Origin: Desulfovirgula thermocuniculi DSM 16036
GTDB taxonomy: Bacteria > Bacillota > Desulfotomaculia > Desulfotomaculales > Desulfovirgulaceae
Direction: 5' to 3'
NCBI RefSeq assembly: GCF_000429345.1
Contig: NZ_AUBR01000040.1
Coordinates: 1 to 32,140 of the forward strand
Length of the DNA stretch: 32,140 bases
Shown here piece by piece: positions 16,122 through 24,700 of the stretch. Made by a program: the position numbers and the translations under genes. The notes under the pieces are model-generated. The model saw only the letters and a program-made list of their open reading frames with translations. It had not been told where the DNA came from and ran no database searches. Position 1 is the stretch's first letter. Each line of letters opens with the position of its first letter.

Positions 16122-16541
16122 GTGTTCGAGCCCAAAATCATTGCTTTCTGCTGCCGCTACTGAGCTTACTCGGCAGCGGACCTGGCAGGTTCGATGAGAC
16201 TGCAATATTCTCCCAACATCAGAATTGTCGAGATGCCTTGCTCGGGCACCATAGACCACCGCGTAATCTTGCAGGCCTTTGAGGACGGTGCCGACGGGGT
16301 ATTCGTGGCCGGTTGCCTGGAGGGCGACTGCCACTTCCAGCGGGGTAACCTCAGGGCCAAGAAGAGGGTCCAGGCGGTGAAAAAGCTCCTCGATGAAATA
16401 GGTCTGGGAGGAGAGCGGCTGGAAATGTACAACCTCTCCTCGGCCATGGGCCCCCGCTTTGCCGAAATTGCCAACGAAATGACCGAGCGCATCCGCCAGC
16501 TCGGTCCCAGCCCGTTAAGGAAAGAAGGTGGCGCCGCGTGA
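16122..16541 (+). CDS. mvhD: MvhD-like electron-transfer subunit, selenoprotein (UGA = Sec14)
   Basis: From GTG 16122 (AAGGAGGTG at 16107-16115) through an in-frame TGA at 16161-16163, this gives 139 residues, a normal MvhD length. The N-terminus reads EPKIIAFCCRY, then UGA, then AYSAADLAGS. In the family, and in copy 1 of this window ([15 protein letters not shown]), the UGA position is the second cysteine of a CxxC pair. The later motifs keep cysteine: MPCSGT near residue 42 and AGCLEGDCHF near 65, the position that is Sec in copy 1. If the UGA were a stop, the peptide would be 13 residues and the conserved N-terminal CxxC would be lost. It overlaps metV by 4 bases (GTGA), so it probably connects HdrA copy 2 to MetVF. 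Confidence 0.9.
16161..16203 (+). promoter_or_regulatory. Sec UGA codon and bacterial SECIS-like hairpin (mvhD copy 2)
   Basis: The UGA is at 16161-16163. Thirteen bases later comes a 17-base hairpin, 16177-16183 with 16187-16193 (7 bp, one G-T pair), with loop GGC. An outer GCAG (16173-16176) can also pair with CTGC (16200-16203) across a bulge. Size and spacing match those of known SelB-binding hairpins, but the stem is weaker than in copy 1. Confidence 0.65.
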
Positions 16542-17209
16542 TTGTCGCCCAGCAAAAGAACATTAAAGACATTGCCGAAATGGTTGCCGACGCCCAAAAG
16601 GTGCTGCTGGCCGGCTGTGCTGGCTGCGTCACCGTGTGCCTGGCCGGCGGGGAAAAGGAAACGGAAGTGCTGGCCGCCGCCCTGCGCATCATGCGCAAGC
16701 TCCAGGGCAACCCTCTGGAGACGGTAACCTATGTGGCTACCAGGCAGTGCGACCCCGAATACATTGAGGCCATGGACGGCCTGGTAAAAGACGTGGACGC
16801 CGTCATCTCCCTGGCCTGTGGCGTCGGCGTGCAGTACCTGGCCGAGCGGTTTAAAGACAAGTGGGTGGTCCCCGCCCTGGACACCAAGTTTGTAGGGGGA
16901 GCGGTAAAGCACGGCGTCTGGGAGGAGCGCTGCGGCCTCTGCGGCGATTGCGTGCTCCACCGCACGGGAGGAATTTGTCCTATCATACGCTGCTCCAAGA
17001 GCATCCTGAACGGTCCCTGCGGGGGATCGCAAAACGGCAAGTGCGAGATCAGCAAGGACGTGGACTGTGCCTGGCAGCTGATCTACGACCGTATGAAAGC
17101 CCTCGGGAAGCTGGATAAGCTTATGGAAATCCAGATGCCCAAGGACTGGTCCAAGGCCCGGGACGGCGGGCCCAGAAGGGCCATCAGAGAGGATGTGATT
17201 ATAGGGTGA
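16538..17209 (+). CDS. metV: MetV-type subunit of methylene-THF reductase
   Basis: This 223-residue protein is MetV, the iron-sulfur/zinc-type partner of MetF in acetogens and related anaerobes. Features are AGCAGCVTVCLAGG near residue 26 and a cysteine-rich C-terminal half: CGLCGDC near 129, CPIIRCS near 144 and the family-typical GPCGG near 156, followed by KCEI. GTG 16538 overlaps the stop of mvhD copy 2, and its end touches metF. In Moorella thermoacetica, metVF lies with hdrCBA and mvhD and the products form a complex; the same association is inferred here. MetV should carry electrons from MvhD/HdrA to the flavin of MetF. Confidence 0.9.
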   Translation: MIVAQQKNIKDIAEMVADAQKVLLAGCAGCVTVCLAGGEKETEVLAAALRIMRKLQGNPLETVTYVATRQCDPEYIEAMDGLVKDVDAVISLACGVGVQYLAERFKDKWVVPALDTKFVGGAVKHGVWEERCGLCGDCVLHRTGGICPIIRCSKSILNGPCGGSQNGKCEISKDVDCAWQLIYDRMKALGKLDKLMEIQMPKDWSKARDGGPRRAIREDVIIG

Positions 17210-18144
17210 TGAGGGAAGTAAAGACCGAAAGCAGGCTGGAAAGGCTTTTGGCCCGCGGCGAGTTCGTGGTCACGGCGGAAATTGGGCCCCCGCGGCATGC
17301 CAACGCGGAAATTATCCGCCATCACGCCCACATGCTTAAGGACTATGTGGACGCCACCAACATCACCGACTGCCAGACGGCAGTGGTGCGCCTGTCCAGC
17401 ATTGCCTCGGCCATTCACATCCTGAACTGCGGCGTCGAACCCATCGTGCAGATGACCTGCCGGGACAGGAACCGCATTGCCATCCAGAGCGACCTGCTGG
17501 GTGCCTACAGCCTGGGCGTGCGGAACCTGCTCTGCCTCTCGGGGGACCACCAGAAATTCGGCAGCGAGCCGACGGCCAAAAACGTATACGATATCGATTC
17601 CATCCAGCTCATCTACCTCATGCGCCGCATGCGGGACCAAAAGCTGTTCTTCTCGGGGGAACCCATCAAGGAGCACGAGCCCCGCTTCTTCATTGGCGCG
17701 GTGGCCAACCCCTTTGCCGACCCCTTTGAGTTCCGGGTTGCCAGGCTGGAAAAAAAGGTAGAGGCAGGGGCGGAGTTTATCCAGACCCAGTGCATCTACG
17801 ACATGGAGCGTTTCGAGCGCTTCATGGAAATGGTGCGGGAAAGGGGCATCCACGAGCGCGCTTACATCCTCGCGGGTGTCACACCGCTGAAGAGCTGGCG
17901 GGCGGCCAAGTACCTGCAGACCAGCGTTTCCGGCATGATCGTCCCGGACGAAATCGTGGAGCGGCTGAAGAAAGCCGAAGACCCCAAAAAAGAGGGCATA
18001 GAAATCTGCATCGAGCAGATCAAGCATATCCGCAACATCCCCGGCGTGCACGGCGTGCACATCATGGCCATTGCCTGGGAAGAGGTGGTCCCGGAGATCG
18101 TGCAGCGCGCCGGCCTCTACCCGCGGCCCAAAGTTGAAGGCTAG
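17209..18144 (+). CDS. metF: Methylene-tetrahydrofolate reductase
   Basis: This protein of about 311 residues is MetF. It reduces 5,10-methylene-THF to 5-methyl-THF (the methyl-branch step of the acetyl-CoA pathway) with FAD in a TIM barrel. Visible family motifs are VTAEIGPPR near residue 21, with the catalytic Glu, the DATNITDCQTA segment near 46, MTCRDRNR near 80, LCLSGDH near 105 and FIQTQCIYD near 185. ATG 17209 overlaps the metV TGA; a GTG 3 bases earlier is possible. It is the last gene of the 13-kb hdr/flox operon and supplies methyl-THF to AcsE. No separate NADH-binding domain is present, so electrons must come from MetV and the Hdr proteins. Confidence 0.93.
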   Translation: MREVKTESRLERLLARGEFVVTAEIGPPRHANAEIIRHHAHMLKDYVDATNITDCQTAVVRLSSIASAIHILNCGVEPIVQMTCRDRNRIAIQSDLLGAYSLGVRNLLCLSGDHQKFGSEPTAKNVYDIDSIQLIYLMRRMRDQKLFFSGEPIKEHEPRFFIGAVANPFADPFEFRVARLEKKVEAGAEFIQTQCIYDMERFERFMEMVRERGIHERAYILAGVTPLKSWRAAKYLQTSVSGMIVPDEIVERLKKAEDPKKEGIEICIEQIKHIRNIPGVHGVHIMAIAWEEVVPEIVQRAGLYPRPKVEG

Positions 18145-18150
18145 CACCCC

Positions 18151-18181
18151 AAAAAAGCCCCGCCAAAAGGCGGGGCTTTTT

Positions 18182-18183
<2 letters not shown>
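18151..18183. terminator. Bidirectional terminator between metF and gap
   Basis: An 8-bp GC stem (18157-18164 with 18169-18176) with loop AAAA is flanked by six A on the left and seven T on the right. It serves as a rho-independent terminator on both strands. The T-run overlaps the last bases of the minus-strand gap stop codon. Confidence 0.93.
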
Positions 18184-19273
<1,090 letters not shown>

Positions 19274-19312
19274 TTATAACAAAAAAGTTTAAGTAAAGGA
19301 GTGATGCTTGCG

Positions 19313-19846
19313 GTGCCCAGGAAGGTTCTCATGGTCATCGATATGCTCAAGGACTTCCTTGAGCCCGATGGCTCCCTGTACTGCGGGCAGGCGGCAAGGG
19401 ATATAGTGCCCTTTGTGGTGGAAAAGGTTAAGGAGTTCATGAGCCAGAACGAGCCGGTGATCTTCATCATGGATGCCCATGAACCTGAAGATGCCGAGTT
19501 TGCCCTTTTCCCCACCCACTGCGTTTATGGGACCCGGGGGGCCGAGCTTATCGAGGAACTGGCCTCCCTGGCCGAGGAGTATCCCTTTACCATTAAAGTG
19601 CCCAAAACCCGCTACAGCGGCTTTTTCCGCACCGGCCTGAGCAAAATTCTCGAGGACCTCCAACCGGAGGCCGTGCATGTGGTAGGGGTCTGTACCAATA
19701 TATGCGTCCTTTATACCGTGGAGGAACTGCGCAACCGCGATTACCGGACCATTGTCTACCAGAAAGGGGTGGCCAGCTTCGACGAAGAGGCGCACCGCTG
19801 GGCCCTAAAGCAAATGCAGGCAGTTTTAGGGGTGGAGCTGGCCTAA
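19313..19846 (+). CDS. Nicotinamidase/isochorismatase-family cysteine hydrolase
   Basis: About 177 residues. The catalytic triad of the family can be assigned: Asp in MVIDMLKDF near residue 9, Lys in IKVPKTRYSGF near 97, and Cys in VGVCTNICVL near 131. The Asp-x-His part of the metal site (DAHEP near 54) is present, which favours nicotinamidase (pncA; nicotinamide to nicotinate, NAD salvage) over isochorismatase. The start is uncertain: GTG 19313 has AAAGGAG at good spacing, whereas ATG 19304 is only 2-3 bases from it. It is followed 1 base later by a PHP-family phosphatase gene, so they form a small operon. Confidence 0.87.
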   Translation: MPRKVLMVIDMLKDFLEPDGSLYCGQAARDIVPFVVEKVKEFMSQNEPVIFIMDAHEPEDAEFALFPTHCVYGTRGAELIEELASLAEEYPFTIKVPKTRYSGFFRTGLSKILEDLQPEAVHVVGVCTNICVLYTVEELRNRDYRTIVYQKGVASFDEEAHRWALKQMQAVLGVELA

Positions 19847-19847
19847 A

Positions 19848-20699
19848 GTGTACCCCAGGCTGGATTACCACGTCCACCCAGGCTACTCCATAGACGCAGA
19901 AGACGTCCCCATCATGACCTACTGCCGCCAGGCACTGCGCTTAGGCCTCCAAGAGGTATGCTTTACCACCCACCTGGAAGTAGATCCCGTGCGGCGGCAG
20001 AGGGACTGGTTTGTACGCCTGAGGGGAAAGCTCCATCCCATGGATGACACGGCATGGCTGGATCACTATTTCCGGGAAATAGAGGAGGCCCGCCGGCAGT
20101 TGCGCGGAAGAGGGCTGGCCATCAAGGCCGGCCTGGAGGTCGGTTACCAGCCCGGCTGCGAAAAGAGCATCGAAAAGGTACTCAGCGCCTACCCCTTTGA
20201 CTTCGTGCTGGGATCCATTCACTGCCTGAGGCACCAGTCCATTTCTTCGTGGCAGGAAAGCAGGAGTTATTTTTCCTCTCATACCATGGAAGAAGTGTGC
20301 CGCGATTATTTTTCCACCCTCCTGGAAGCGGTGCGGACAAATCTTTTTGACTGCATTGCCCACGTGGACCTTTACCGCCGCCACGGGGAATCCTTCTGGG
20401 GAGCGGCTGCGGCAAAGGCCCATGAAGGATACATCGAGCCGGTTTTGGAGGAAATGGCCCGGCGCCAAATCGGCCTGGAAGTAAATACCTCGAGCCTGCG
20501 CCGCGGCCTGCACGAGTTCCACCCCAGCGAGGATATACTCAAGCTGGCCCGGGAGTACGGTATTAAAATATTTACCGTGGGGTCGGACGCCCATCGGCTG
20601 GAGGATCTCGGTTCCTATACGGGGGAAGCCGCTCTCAAGCTGAGGGAAATGGGCCTTGCCCTGCACGGCTTCACGGCCCGCGTACCGCACCCCCTGTAG
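19848..20699 (+). CDS. PHP-family phosphoesterase, histidinol-phosphatase-like
   Basis: This 283-residue protein belongs to the PHP superfamily. Metal-binding motifs are DYHVHPGYSID (residues 6-16), TTHLEVD near 40, a Glu in GLEVGYQPG near 98, SIHCL near 125, AHVDLYRR near 173 and GSDAHRLEDLG near 248. This fits HisJ/HisK-type histidinol-phosphatase (histidine biosynthesis), but the PHP fold is also used for other phosphate monoesters, and no other his genes are near. GTG 19848 follows the nicotinamidase stop after one base. The next gene has its own promoter, so this is the end of a two-gene unit. Confidence 0.83.
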   Translation: MYPRLDYHVHPGYSIDAEDVPIMTYCRQALRLGLQEVCFTTHLEVDPVRRQRDWFVRLRGKLHPMDDTAWLDHYFREIEEARRQLRGRGLAIKAGLEVGYQPGCEKSIEKVLSAYPFDFVLGSIHCLRHQSISSWQESRSYFSSHTMEEVCRDYFSTLLEAVRTNLFDCIAHVDLYRRHGESFWGAAAAKAHEGYIEPVLEEMARRQIGLEVNTSSLRRGLHEFHPSEDILKLAREYGIKIFTVGSDAHRLEDLGSYTGEAALKLREMGLALHGFTARVPHPL

Positions 20700-20712
20700 T
20701 TTCTTTTGGAAC

Positions 20713-20742
20713 TGGACAAACCTCCCTCCTTGGCCATAAAAT
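20713..20742 (+). promoter_or_regulatory. Sigma-A-type promoter upstream of dnaD
   Basis: TGGACA (20713-20718) is separated by 18 bases from TAAAAT (20737-20742). Transcription would start near 20749, followed by the ribosome site GGGGGGAGG at 20754-20762 and ATG 20774. It is the only clear promoter before the dnaD-dnaC-cbi run. Confidence 0.7.
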
Positions 20743-20773
20743 ATCCTTAAGGCGGGGGGAGGTAAAATTTTTT

Positions 20774-21556
20774 ATGGGTAAGATTGGCAAAAAAGTAAAG
20801 AGGTACCGTGAGGGAAACATCACCGCAGCCTTTGGCGCCGACCTCTTGCTGCAGGGTTTCACGCCCTTGCCAAATTTGCTGCTGCGCCTGTACCGCCAGC
20901 TAGACATCAGCGACGAGGAGATGATTCTCATCATCCAGCTCTTCCGCCTGCAAATAGAGGAAAAGGAGCTCTTTCCTCCTGCCACCGCCCTGGCCGCCTG
21001 TACTTCCCAGGACCTTACGCGGGTGGAGCAAAATCTTGCCAGGCTGAGGGATAAAGGCCTCCTGGCCGTTACATATTATTACGACGAGGCCAAGGAAGCC
21101 ATTGTCAAAGGGTACGACTTTGAACCCCTGCTGGAGAGGCTCTCCGAAATCTGGGCCAGCATGAGGGTCAAGGAAATAGAGCGTACCCGTAACCTCCTCG
21201 CCTTAAAGGACCAGAAGGAAAGGGAGCGACAGGACTACTCCCACCTCGTGCGGGCTTTTGAGGAGGAGTTCGGCAGGCCCATTTCCCCCATGGAAGCAGA
21301 GCAGATACGCCAGTGGAGCGGGGAAGTCAGCCACTCCCTTATCCTGGAAGCCCTGCGCCGCGCGGTTTTAATGGGCAAGCACAATTTCAAGTACATAGAC
21401 AGTATCCTCCTGGAATGGAAGAAGAACAACCTGCGCACCCTGGAAGAGGTAAACGCATACGAGGAACAGTTCCAGAAAAAGCGGCGCGCGGAAAAACAGG
21501 GCAAGGCGGTCGATGAGCGCAAAAAGGCTTTCCTGAAAACCCTCTATCTCAGCTAG
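20774..21556 (+). CDS. dnaD: DnaD-family primosome protein
   Basis: This 260-residue protein has the two-domain layout of Firmicute DnaD: an N-terminal winged-helix region (about residues 15-115, with LPNLLLRLYRQLDISDEEM) and a C-terminal DnaB_2 domain (about 150-225). The latter ends in the conserved YIDSILLEWKKN motif (YxxxIxxxW). The last 40 residues are highly charged and probably disordered, with DNA-binding character. DnaD helps load the replicative helicase at restart sites and at the origin. It is followed after 28 bases by a helicase-loader ATPase, the expected partner. Confidence 0.87.
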   Translation: MGKIGKKVKRYREGNITAAFGADLLLQGFTPLPNLLLRLYRQLDISDEEMILIIQLFRLQIEEKELFPPATALAACTSQDLTRVEQNLARLRDKGLLAVTYYYDEAKEAIVKGYDFEPLLERLSEIWASMRVKEIERTRNLLALKDQKERERQDYSHLVRAFEEEFGRPISPMEAEQIRQWSGEVSHSLILEALRRAVLMGKHNFKYIDSILLEWKKNNLRTLEEVNAYEEQFQKKRRAEKQGKAVDERKKAFLKTLYLS

Positions 21557-21584
21557 TTAATTTCCGGGAAAGGGTGCTCCAGAC

Positions 21585-22325
21585 GTGAAGCCCTGCCCCA
21601 AGTGCCTGGACCGAGGCGTAATCATCCGCGAAAATCTTGCCTACCCTTGTAGCTGCAACAAGCAGAGGGCACTGACCAACCGTTTTCGGGATGCGGGGCT
21701 CCCCGAAGGCCTGCGGAACTGCACCTTCGACCAGTTCAATTTTAAGTATTATTCCCGCGTGAAAGTAGACCCGGAGCATAAAATTACCTATTACGAATCT
21801 GCCCGGCGCACCTACCGGGCAGCCTGCGAGTTTGTCCAAAAATTCAAGGAGAACAGGCAAACCGACGGCTTGCTGATCACCGGGCCCGTCGGGAGCGGTA
21901 AAACTTTCCTGGCCGCCTGCATGGCCAACGCCCTCCTGGAAGAGGGGGTTCTTTTGCTTTTTGTGGTTGTGCCGGACCTCCTGGACCGCCTGCGGGCCAC
22001 CTACGACCAGAGCCGCACAGGAGGGGATTACACCGAAAGGGACCTCATGGAGGCAGCGCGGGAGGTACCGCTCCTTTTCCTGGACGACCTGGGGGCCCAT
22101 AATTACACGGAATGGGCCAAAAACAAAATTTACACCATCCTCAATTACCGCGTTAACCACCACCTTCCGGTCATTATCACCACCAACATAAGCCTTGAGG
22201 ACCTGAGCGAGTACCTCGGCGAAAGGACCACCTCGCGCATCTGCCAGATGTGTCGGCCTTACAGGCTACCGGTGGAGATGGATATCCGCATACTCATGCG
22301 CAGGGAAAAGACAAAAGAGCTGTGA
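21585..22325 (+). CDS. dnaC: DnaC/DnaI-type helicase-loader ATPase
   Basis: This 246-residue AAA+ protein starts with a zinc-binding CPKC...CSC (residues 4-24), as in DnaI-type loaders. Walker A is GPVGSGKTF near residue 102 and Walker B is LLFLDDLGA near 163, followed by a sensor-1-like IITTNIS near 200. The family loads the replicative helicase onto DNA. GTG 21585 has GGGAAAGGG about 10 bases upstream. The alternative, an IstB transposition helper, is less likely because the neighbour is dnaD and no istA is present. Its end runs without a gap into cbiD. Confidence 0.85.
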   Translation: MKPCPKCLDRGVIIRENLAYPCSCNKQRALTNRFRDAGLPEGLRNCTFDQFNFKYYSRVKVDPEHKITYYESARRTYRAACEFVQKFKENRQTDGLLITGPVGSGKTFLAACMANALLEEGVLLLFVVVPDLLDRLRATYDQSRTGGDYTERDLMEAAREVPLLFLDDLGAHNYTEWAKNKIYTILNYRVNHHLPVIITTNISLEDLSEYLGERTTSRICQMCRPYRLPVEMDIRILMRREKTKEL

Positions 22326-22351
22326 AAACGGGCCGCGCCCTGCACCAGGGC

Positions 22352-23488
22352 ATGTTTTTTTGGGACTGGGGGGAACAACGTCCCTTGACCAAACCTTTGC
22401 GCACAGGCATCACCACAGGCGCGTGCGCCGCGGCGGCGGCAAAAGCGGCAGCGGCACTGTACTTTTCCGGGCGCATATTGAAAGAAGTCACCGTCTACAA
22501 CCTTCAGGGGCAGCCCATTTTGGTGCCCATATCTGAAGTCAGGGCGGTTCCCGGCGGCGCCATGGCCGTGGTCATCAAGGACGGCGGCGACGATCCCGAC
22601 GTGACCAGCGGTCTACCGGTGGTGGCCGAAGTGCGGCCCGGCGGCGAGGGGATAAAGCTTTGTGGCGGCCCCGGCGTAGGTCGGGTCACGAAGCCGGGCC
22701 TGGCCGTGCCGGTGGGGCAGCCGGCCATAAACCCCGTACCCCGGGAGATGATTTTGGCCGCCGTAAGGGAATTCCTCCCTCCCGGACAGGGGGCGGAAAT
22801 CACCATCAGCGTCCCCGGGGGAGAAAAGGTGGCCGGGCGCACCTTGAACCCGCGCCTGGGAATTGTCGGCGGTATCTCCATTCTGGGCACCACCGGAATT
22901 GTAAGGCCCATGTCCGAGGAGGCCTACAGGGACTCCCTGGTGCCCTTTCTGGACGTGGCCAGGTCGGCAGGCTTTAATCATGTGGTGCTCACCCCAGGGC
23001 GCACAGGCGCCCGCGCAGCCGTGGAAAGGTACGGCTTCCCCGCCGATGCCGTTGTAGAAATGGGCAATTTTGTGGGGTTTATGCTGGAGCGCTGTGCGGA
23101 AAGGGGTTTTGAGGGAGTCCTTCTGTGGGGCCATCACGGCAAGATGGTCAAGATTGCCGGGGGGATCTTCCACACCCATAACCGCGTTGCCGACGCCCGG
23201 CGGGAAATACTGGCCAGCCACGCCGCCTTAATGGGCGCCGACCGCGAGGTGATCGCCCGCATCATGGCCGCCAACACCCTGGAAAGCGTGGTTGAACTGC
23301 TGGCCGGCTGCAACCTCCTGAGCGTTTACGACCGGCTGGCCTGCCGGGCCAGCCAGCGGGCCATGGAGCTGGTCCACCGCCGCCTGAAAGTGGGCACCGC
23401 GCTGCTGGATTTGAAGGGGCAGATCCTGGGCCTGGACCGGCAGGCCGTGGAAATCGGGAGGAAACTGGGATGCCGCGCATTAAAGTAA
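22352..23488 (+). CDS. cbiD: Cobalt-precorrin-5B C1-methyltransferase
   Basis: About 378 residues. CbiD methylates C1 of the corrin ring in the anaerobic B12 pathway. Typical motifs are the N-terminal LRTGITTGACAAAAAKAA, a GGDDPDVTSG segment near residue 75, the GVGRVTKPGL loop near 110, and LWGHHGKMVKIAGG near 260. The start is uncertain: ATG 22352 gives a normal length, GTG 22322 would overlap the dnaC stop, and TTG 22385 has the best ribosome site (GGGGGGAA). It is the first gene of the cbi run and overlaps cbiE by 19 bases. Confidence 0.93.
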   Translation: MFFWDWGEQRPLTKPLRTGITTGACAAAAAKAAAALYFSGRILKEVTVYNLQGQPILVPISEVRAVPGGAMAVVIKDGGDDPDVTSGLPVVAEVRPGGEGIKLCGGPGVGRVTKPGLAVPVGQPAINPVPREMILAAVREFLPPGQGAEITISVPGGEKVAGRTLNPRLGIVGGISILGTTGIVRPMSEEAYRDSLVPFLDVARSAGFNHVVLTPGRTGARAAVERYGFPADAVVEMGNFVGFMLERCAERGFEGVLLWGHHGKMVKIAGGIFHTHNRVADARREILASHAALMGADREVIARIMAANTLESVVELLAGCNLLSVYDRLACRASQRAMELVHRRLKVGTALLDLKGQILGLDRQAVEIGRKLGCRALK

Positions 23489-24105
23489 TTGGCGTGGGGC
23501 CGGGAAGCGAGGACTACCTCACCCCCGCCGCCAGGAAAGCCCTGGACGCCGCCAGCGCCGTGGTAGGGGGCGAGAGGCACATCAGGCAGATGGCCGCACC
23601 GTGGCAGAAAACCTTCATCCTCAAAAGCAACCTGGGTGAGGCCCTGGAGTTTATCCGCCTGCACCGCGAAGCGGGGGTGGCGGTCCTGGCCTCGGGCGAC
23701 CCCGGGATGTACGGGATCCTCAAATACCTGCGCCGCCATTTCCGCCGCGAAGACCTGGAGGTCATCCCGGGGGTCAGCGCCGTGCAGCTCGCCTTTGCCC
23801 GCCTGGCCGTGCCCTGGGAAGATGCCCGCATCCTAAGCGCGCACGGCAGGAAAGTGGAGGGAGCCTTCCTGGCCGAGGCGGTGCGCACGAGCCCCAAGGT
23901 GGCCATCCTTACCGACCCGCGGTGCCCGCCGGCGTCAATTGCCAGGATGCTCGCCGCAAACGGCCTGGCCGCCCAGAGGATCTACTGCTGCTGCAACTTA
24001 AGCTACCCCGACGAATGCGTGGTGGAAACTTCGGCCCGTGAGCTGCTGGAAAAACAAATCGACCTTCCCCCCAACTGCGTAGTGGTGATCTTAAATGAAG
24101 GTTAA
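23470..24105 (+). CDS. cbiE: Cobalt-precorrin-7 C5-methyltransferase
   Basis: This 211-residue protein has the tetrapyrrole methylase fold: IGVGPGSEDYL at the N-terminus, LASGDPGMYGI near residue 76 and VIPGVSAVQLAF near 98 (SAM site). CbiE methylates C5. It is a separate gene from cbiT, whereas in many organisms the two are fused as CobL. It overlaps cbiD upstream and cbiT downstream by 11 bases. All catalytic glycine motifs are intact. Confidence 0.9.
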   Translation: MPRIKVIGVGPGSEDYLTPAARKALDAASAVVGGERHIRQMAAPWQKTFILKSNLGEALEFIRLHREAGVAVLASGDPGMYGILKYLRRHFRREDLEVIPGVSAVQLAFARLAVPWEDARILSAHGRKVEGAFLAEAVRTSPKVAILTDPRCPPASIARMLAANGLAAQRIYCCCNLSYPDECVVETSARELLEKQIDLPPNCVVVILNEG

Positions 24106-24700
24106 CTGGCCGTATGCAACGCCGGGAATCCCCGACAATCTTTTCCAGCGGGACAAAATTCCCCTTACCAAAGAGGAGATCCGCGTCATCACCCTGGCCA
24201 AGGCCAGGCTGTCCCCGGGACAAGTAGTCTGGGACATCGGCAGCGGCACGGGCTCCCTGGCCATAGAGGCGGCCCGCCTCATCGGCAAAGGTAAGGTCTA
24301 TGCGGTCGAGCAGGACCAAAAGGCCGTGGAAATCCTCCGGGAAAACATCGGCCGTTTCGGCATAGATAACATTGAGGTAGTGGAGGGAAGGGCCCCGGAA
24401 GTGCTGGGCGGCCTCCCGGAACCGCAGCGGGTTTTCATCGGCGGCTCGGGGGGAACGCTGGGGGCCATTATCAAGTTTTTAGAGAAAAAAATGCCCCGCG
24501 GCGGCAGGTTGGTGATCAACGCGGTAACCCTGGAAACGCTTACCGCCGCCTTTAACGCCCTGGGGGAGCCTTGGGGAAAAGAGATCGTCCAGGTGGTAGT
24601 GGCCCGCAGCACGGCCCTGGGCGGTTACCACCTGCTGCAGGCAAACAACCCCGTGTGGATCATTGCCGCCCAGAAGGGAGGAAATGACGGTGGCGGGTAA
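24095..24700 (+). CDS. cbiT: Cobalt-precorrin-6B C15-methyltransferase (decarboxylating)
   Basis: This 201-residue protein is a class-I SAM methyltransferase, unlike the other Cbi methylases. It has VWDIGSGTGSLAIEAA near residue 45 and YAVEQDQKAVEI near 68. The N-terminal GIPDNLFQRDKIPLTKEEIR is the CbiT signature. The enzyme methylates C15 and removes the C12 acetate carboxyl. ATG 24095 lies inside cbiE, which indicates translational coupling. The 3' end overlaps the next gene by 11 bases. Confidence 0.93.
   Translation: MKVNWPYATPGIPDNLFQRDKIPLTKEEIRVITLAKARLSPGQVVWDIGSGTGSLAIEAARLIGKGKVYAVEQDQKAVEILRENIGRFGIDNIEVVEGRAPEVLGGLPEPQRVFIGGSGGTLGAIIKFLEKKMPRGGRLVINAVTLETLTAAFNALGEPWGKEIVQVVVARSTALGGYHLLQANNPVWIIAAQKGGNDGGG

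Noticed and set aside
16194-16541. A short mvhD starting at ATG 16194
   Set aside because: It has no good ribosome site and loses the conserved N-terminal motif. The GTG at 16122 with AAGGAGGTG restores a full-length family member through the UGA.
21585-22325. IstB transposition helper of an IS21-type element
   Set aside because: No istA and no terminal repeats are near. The N-terminal zinc motif and the dnaD neighbour favour a helicase loader.
22322-22384. Cobalamin riboswitch upstream of cbiD
   Set aside because: The space between dnaC and any cbiD start is far too short and no B12-box-like element is visible.
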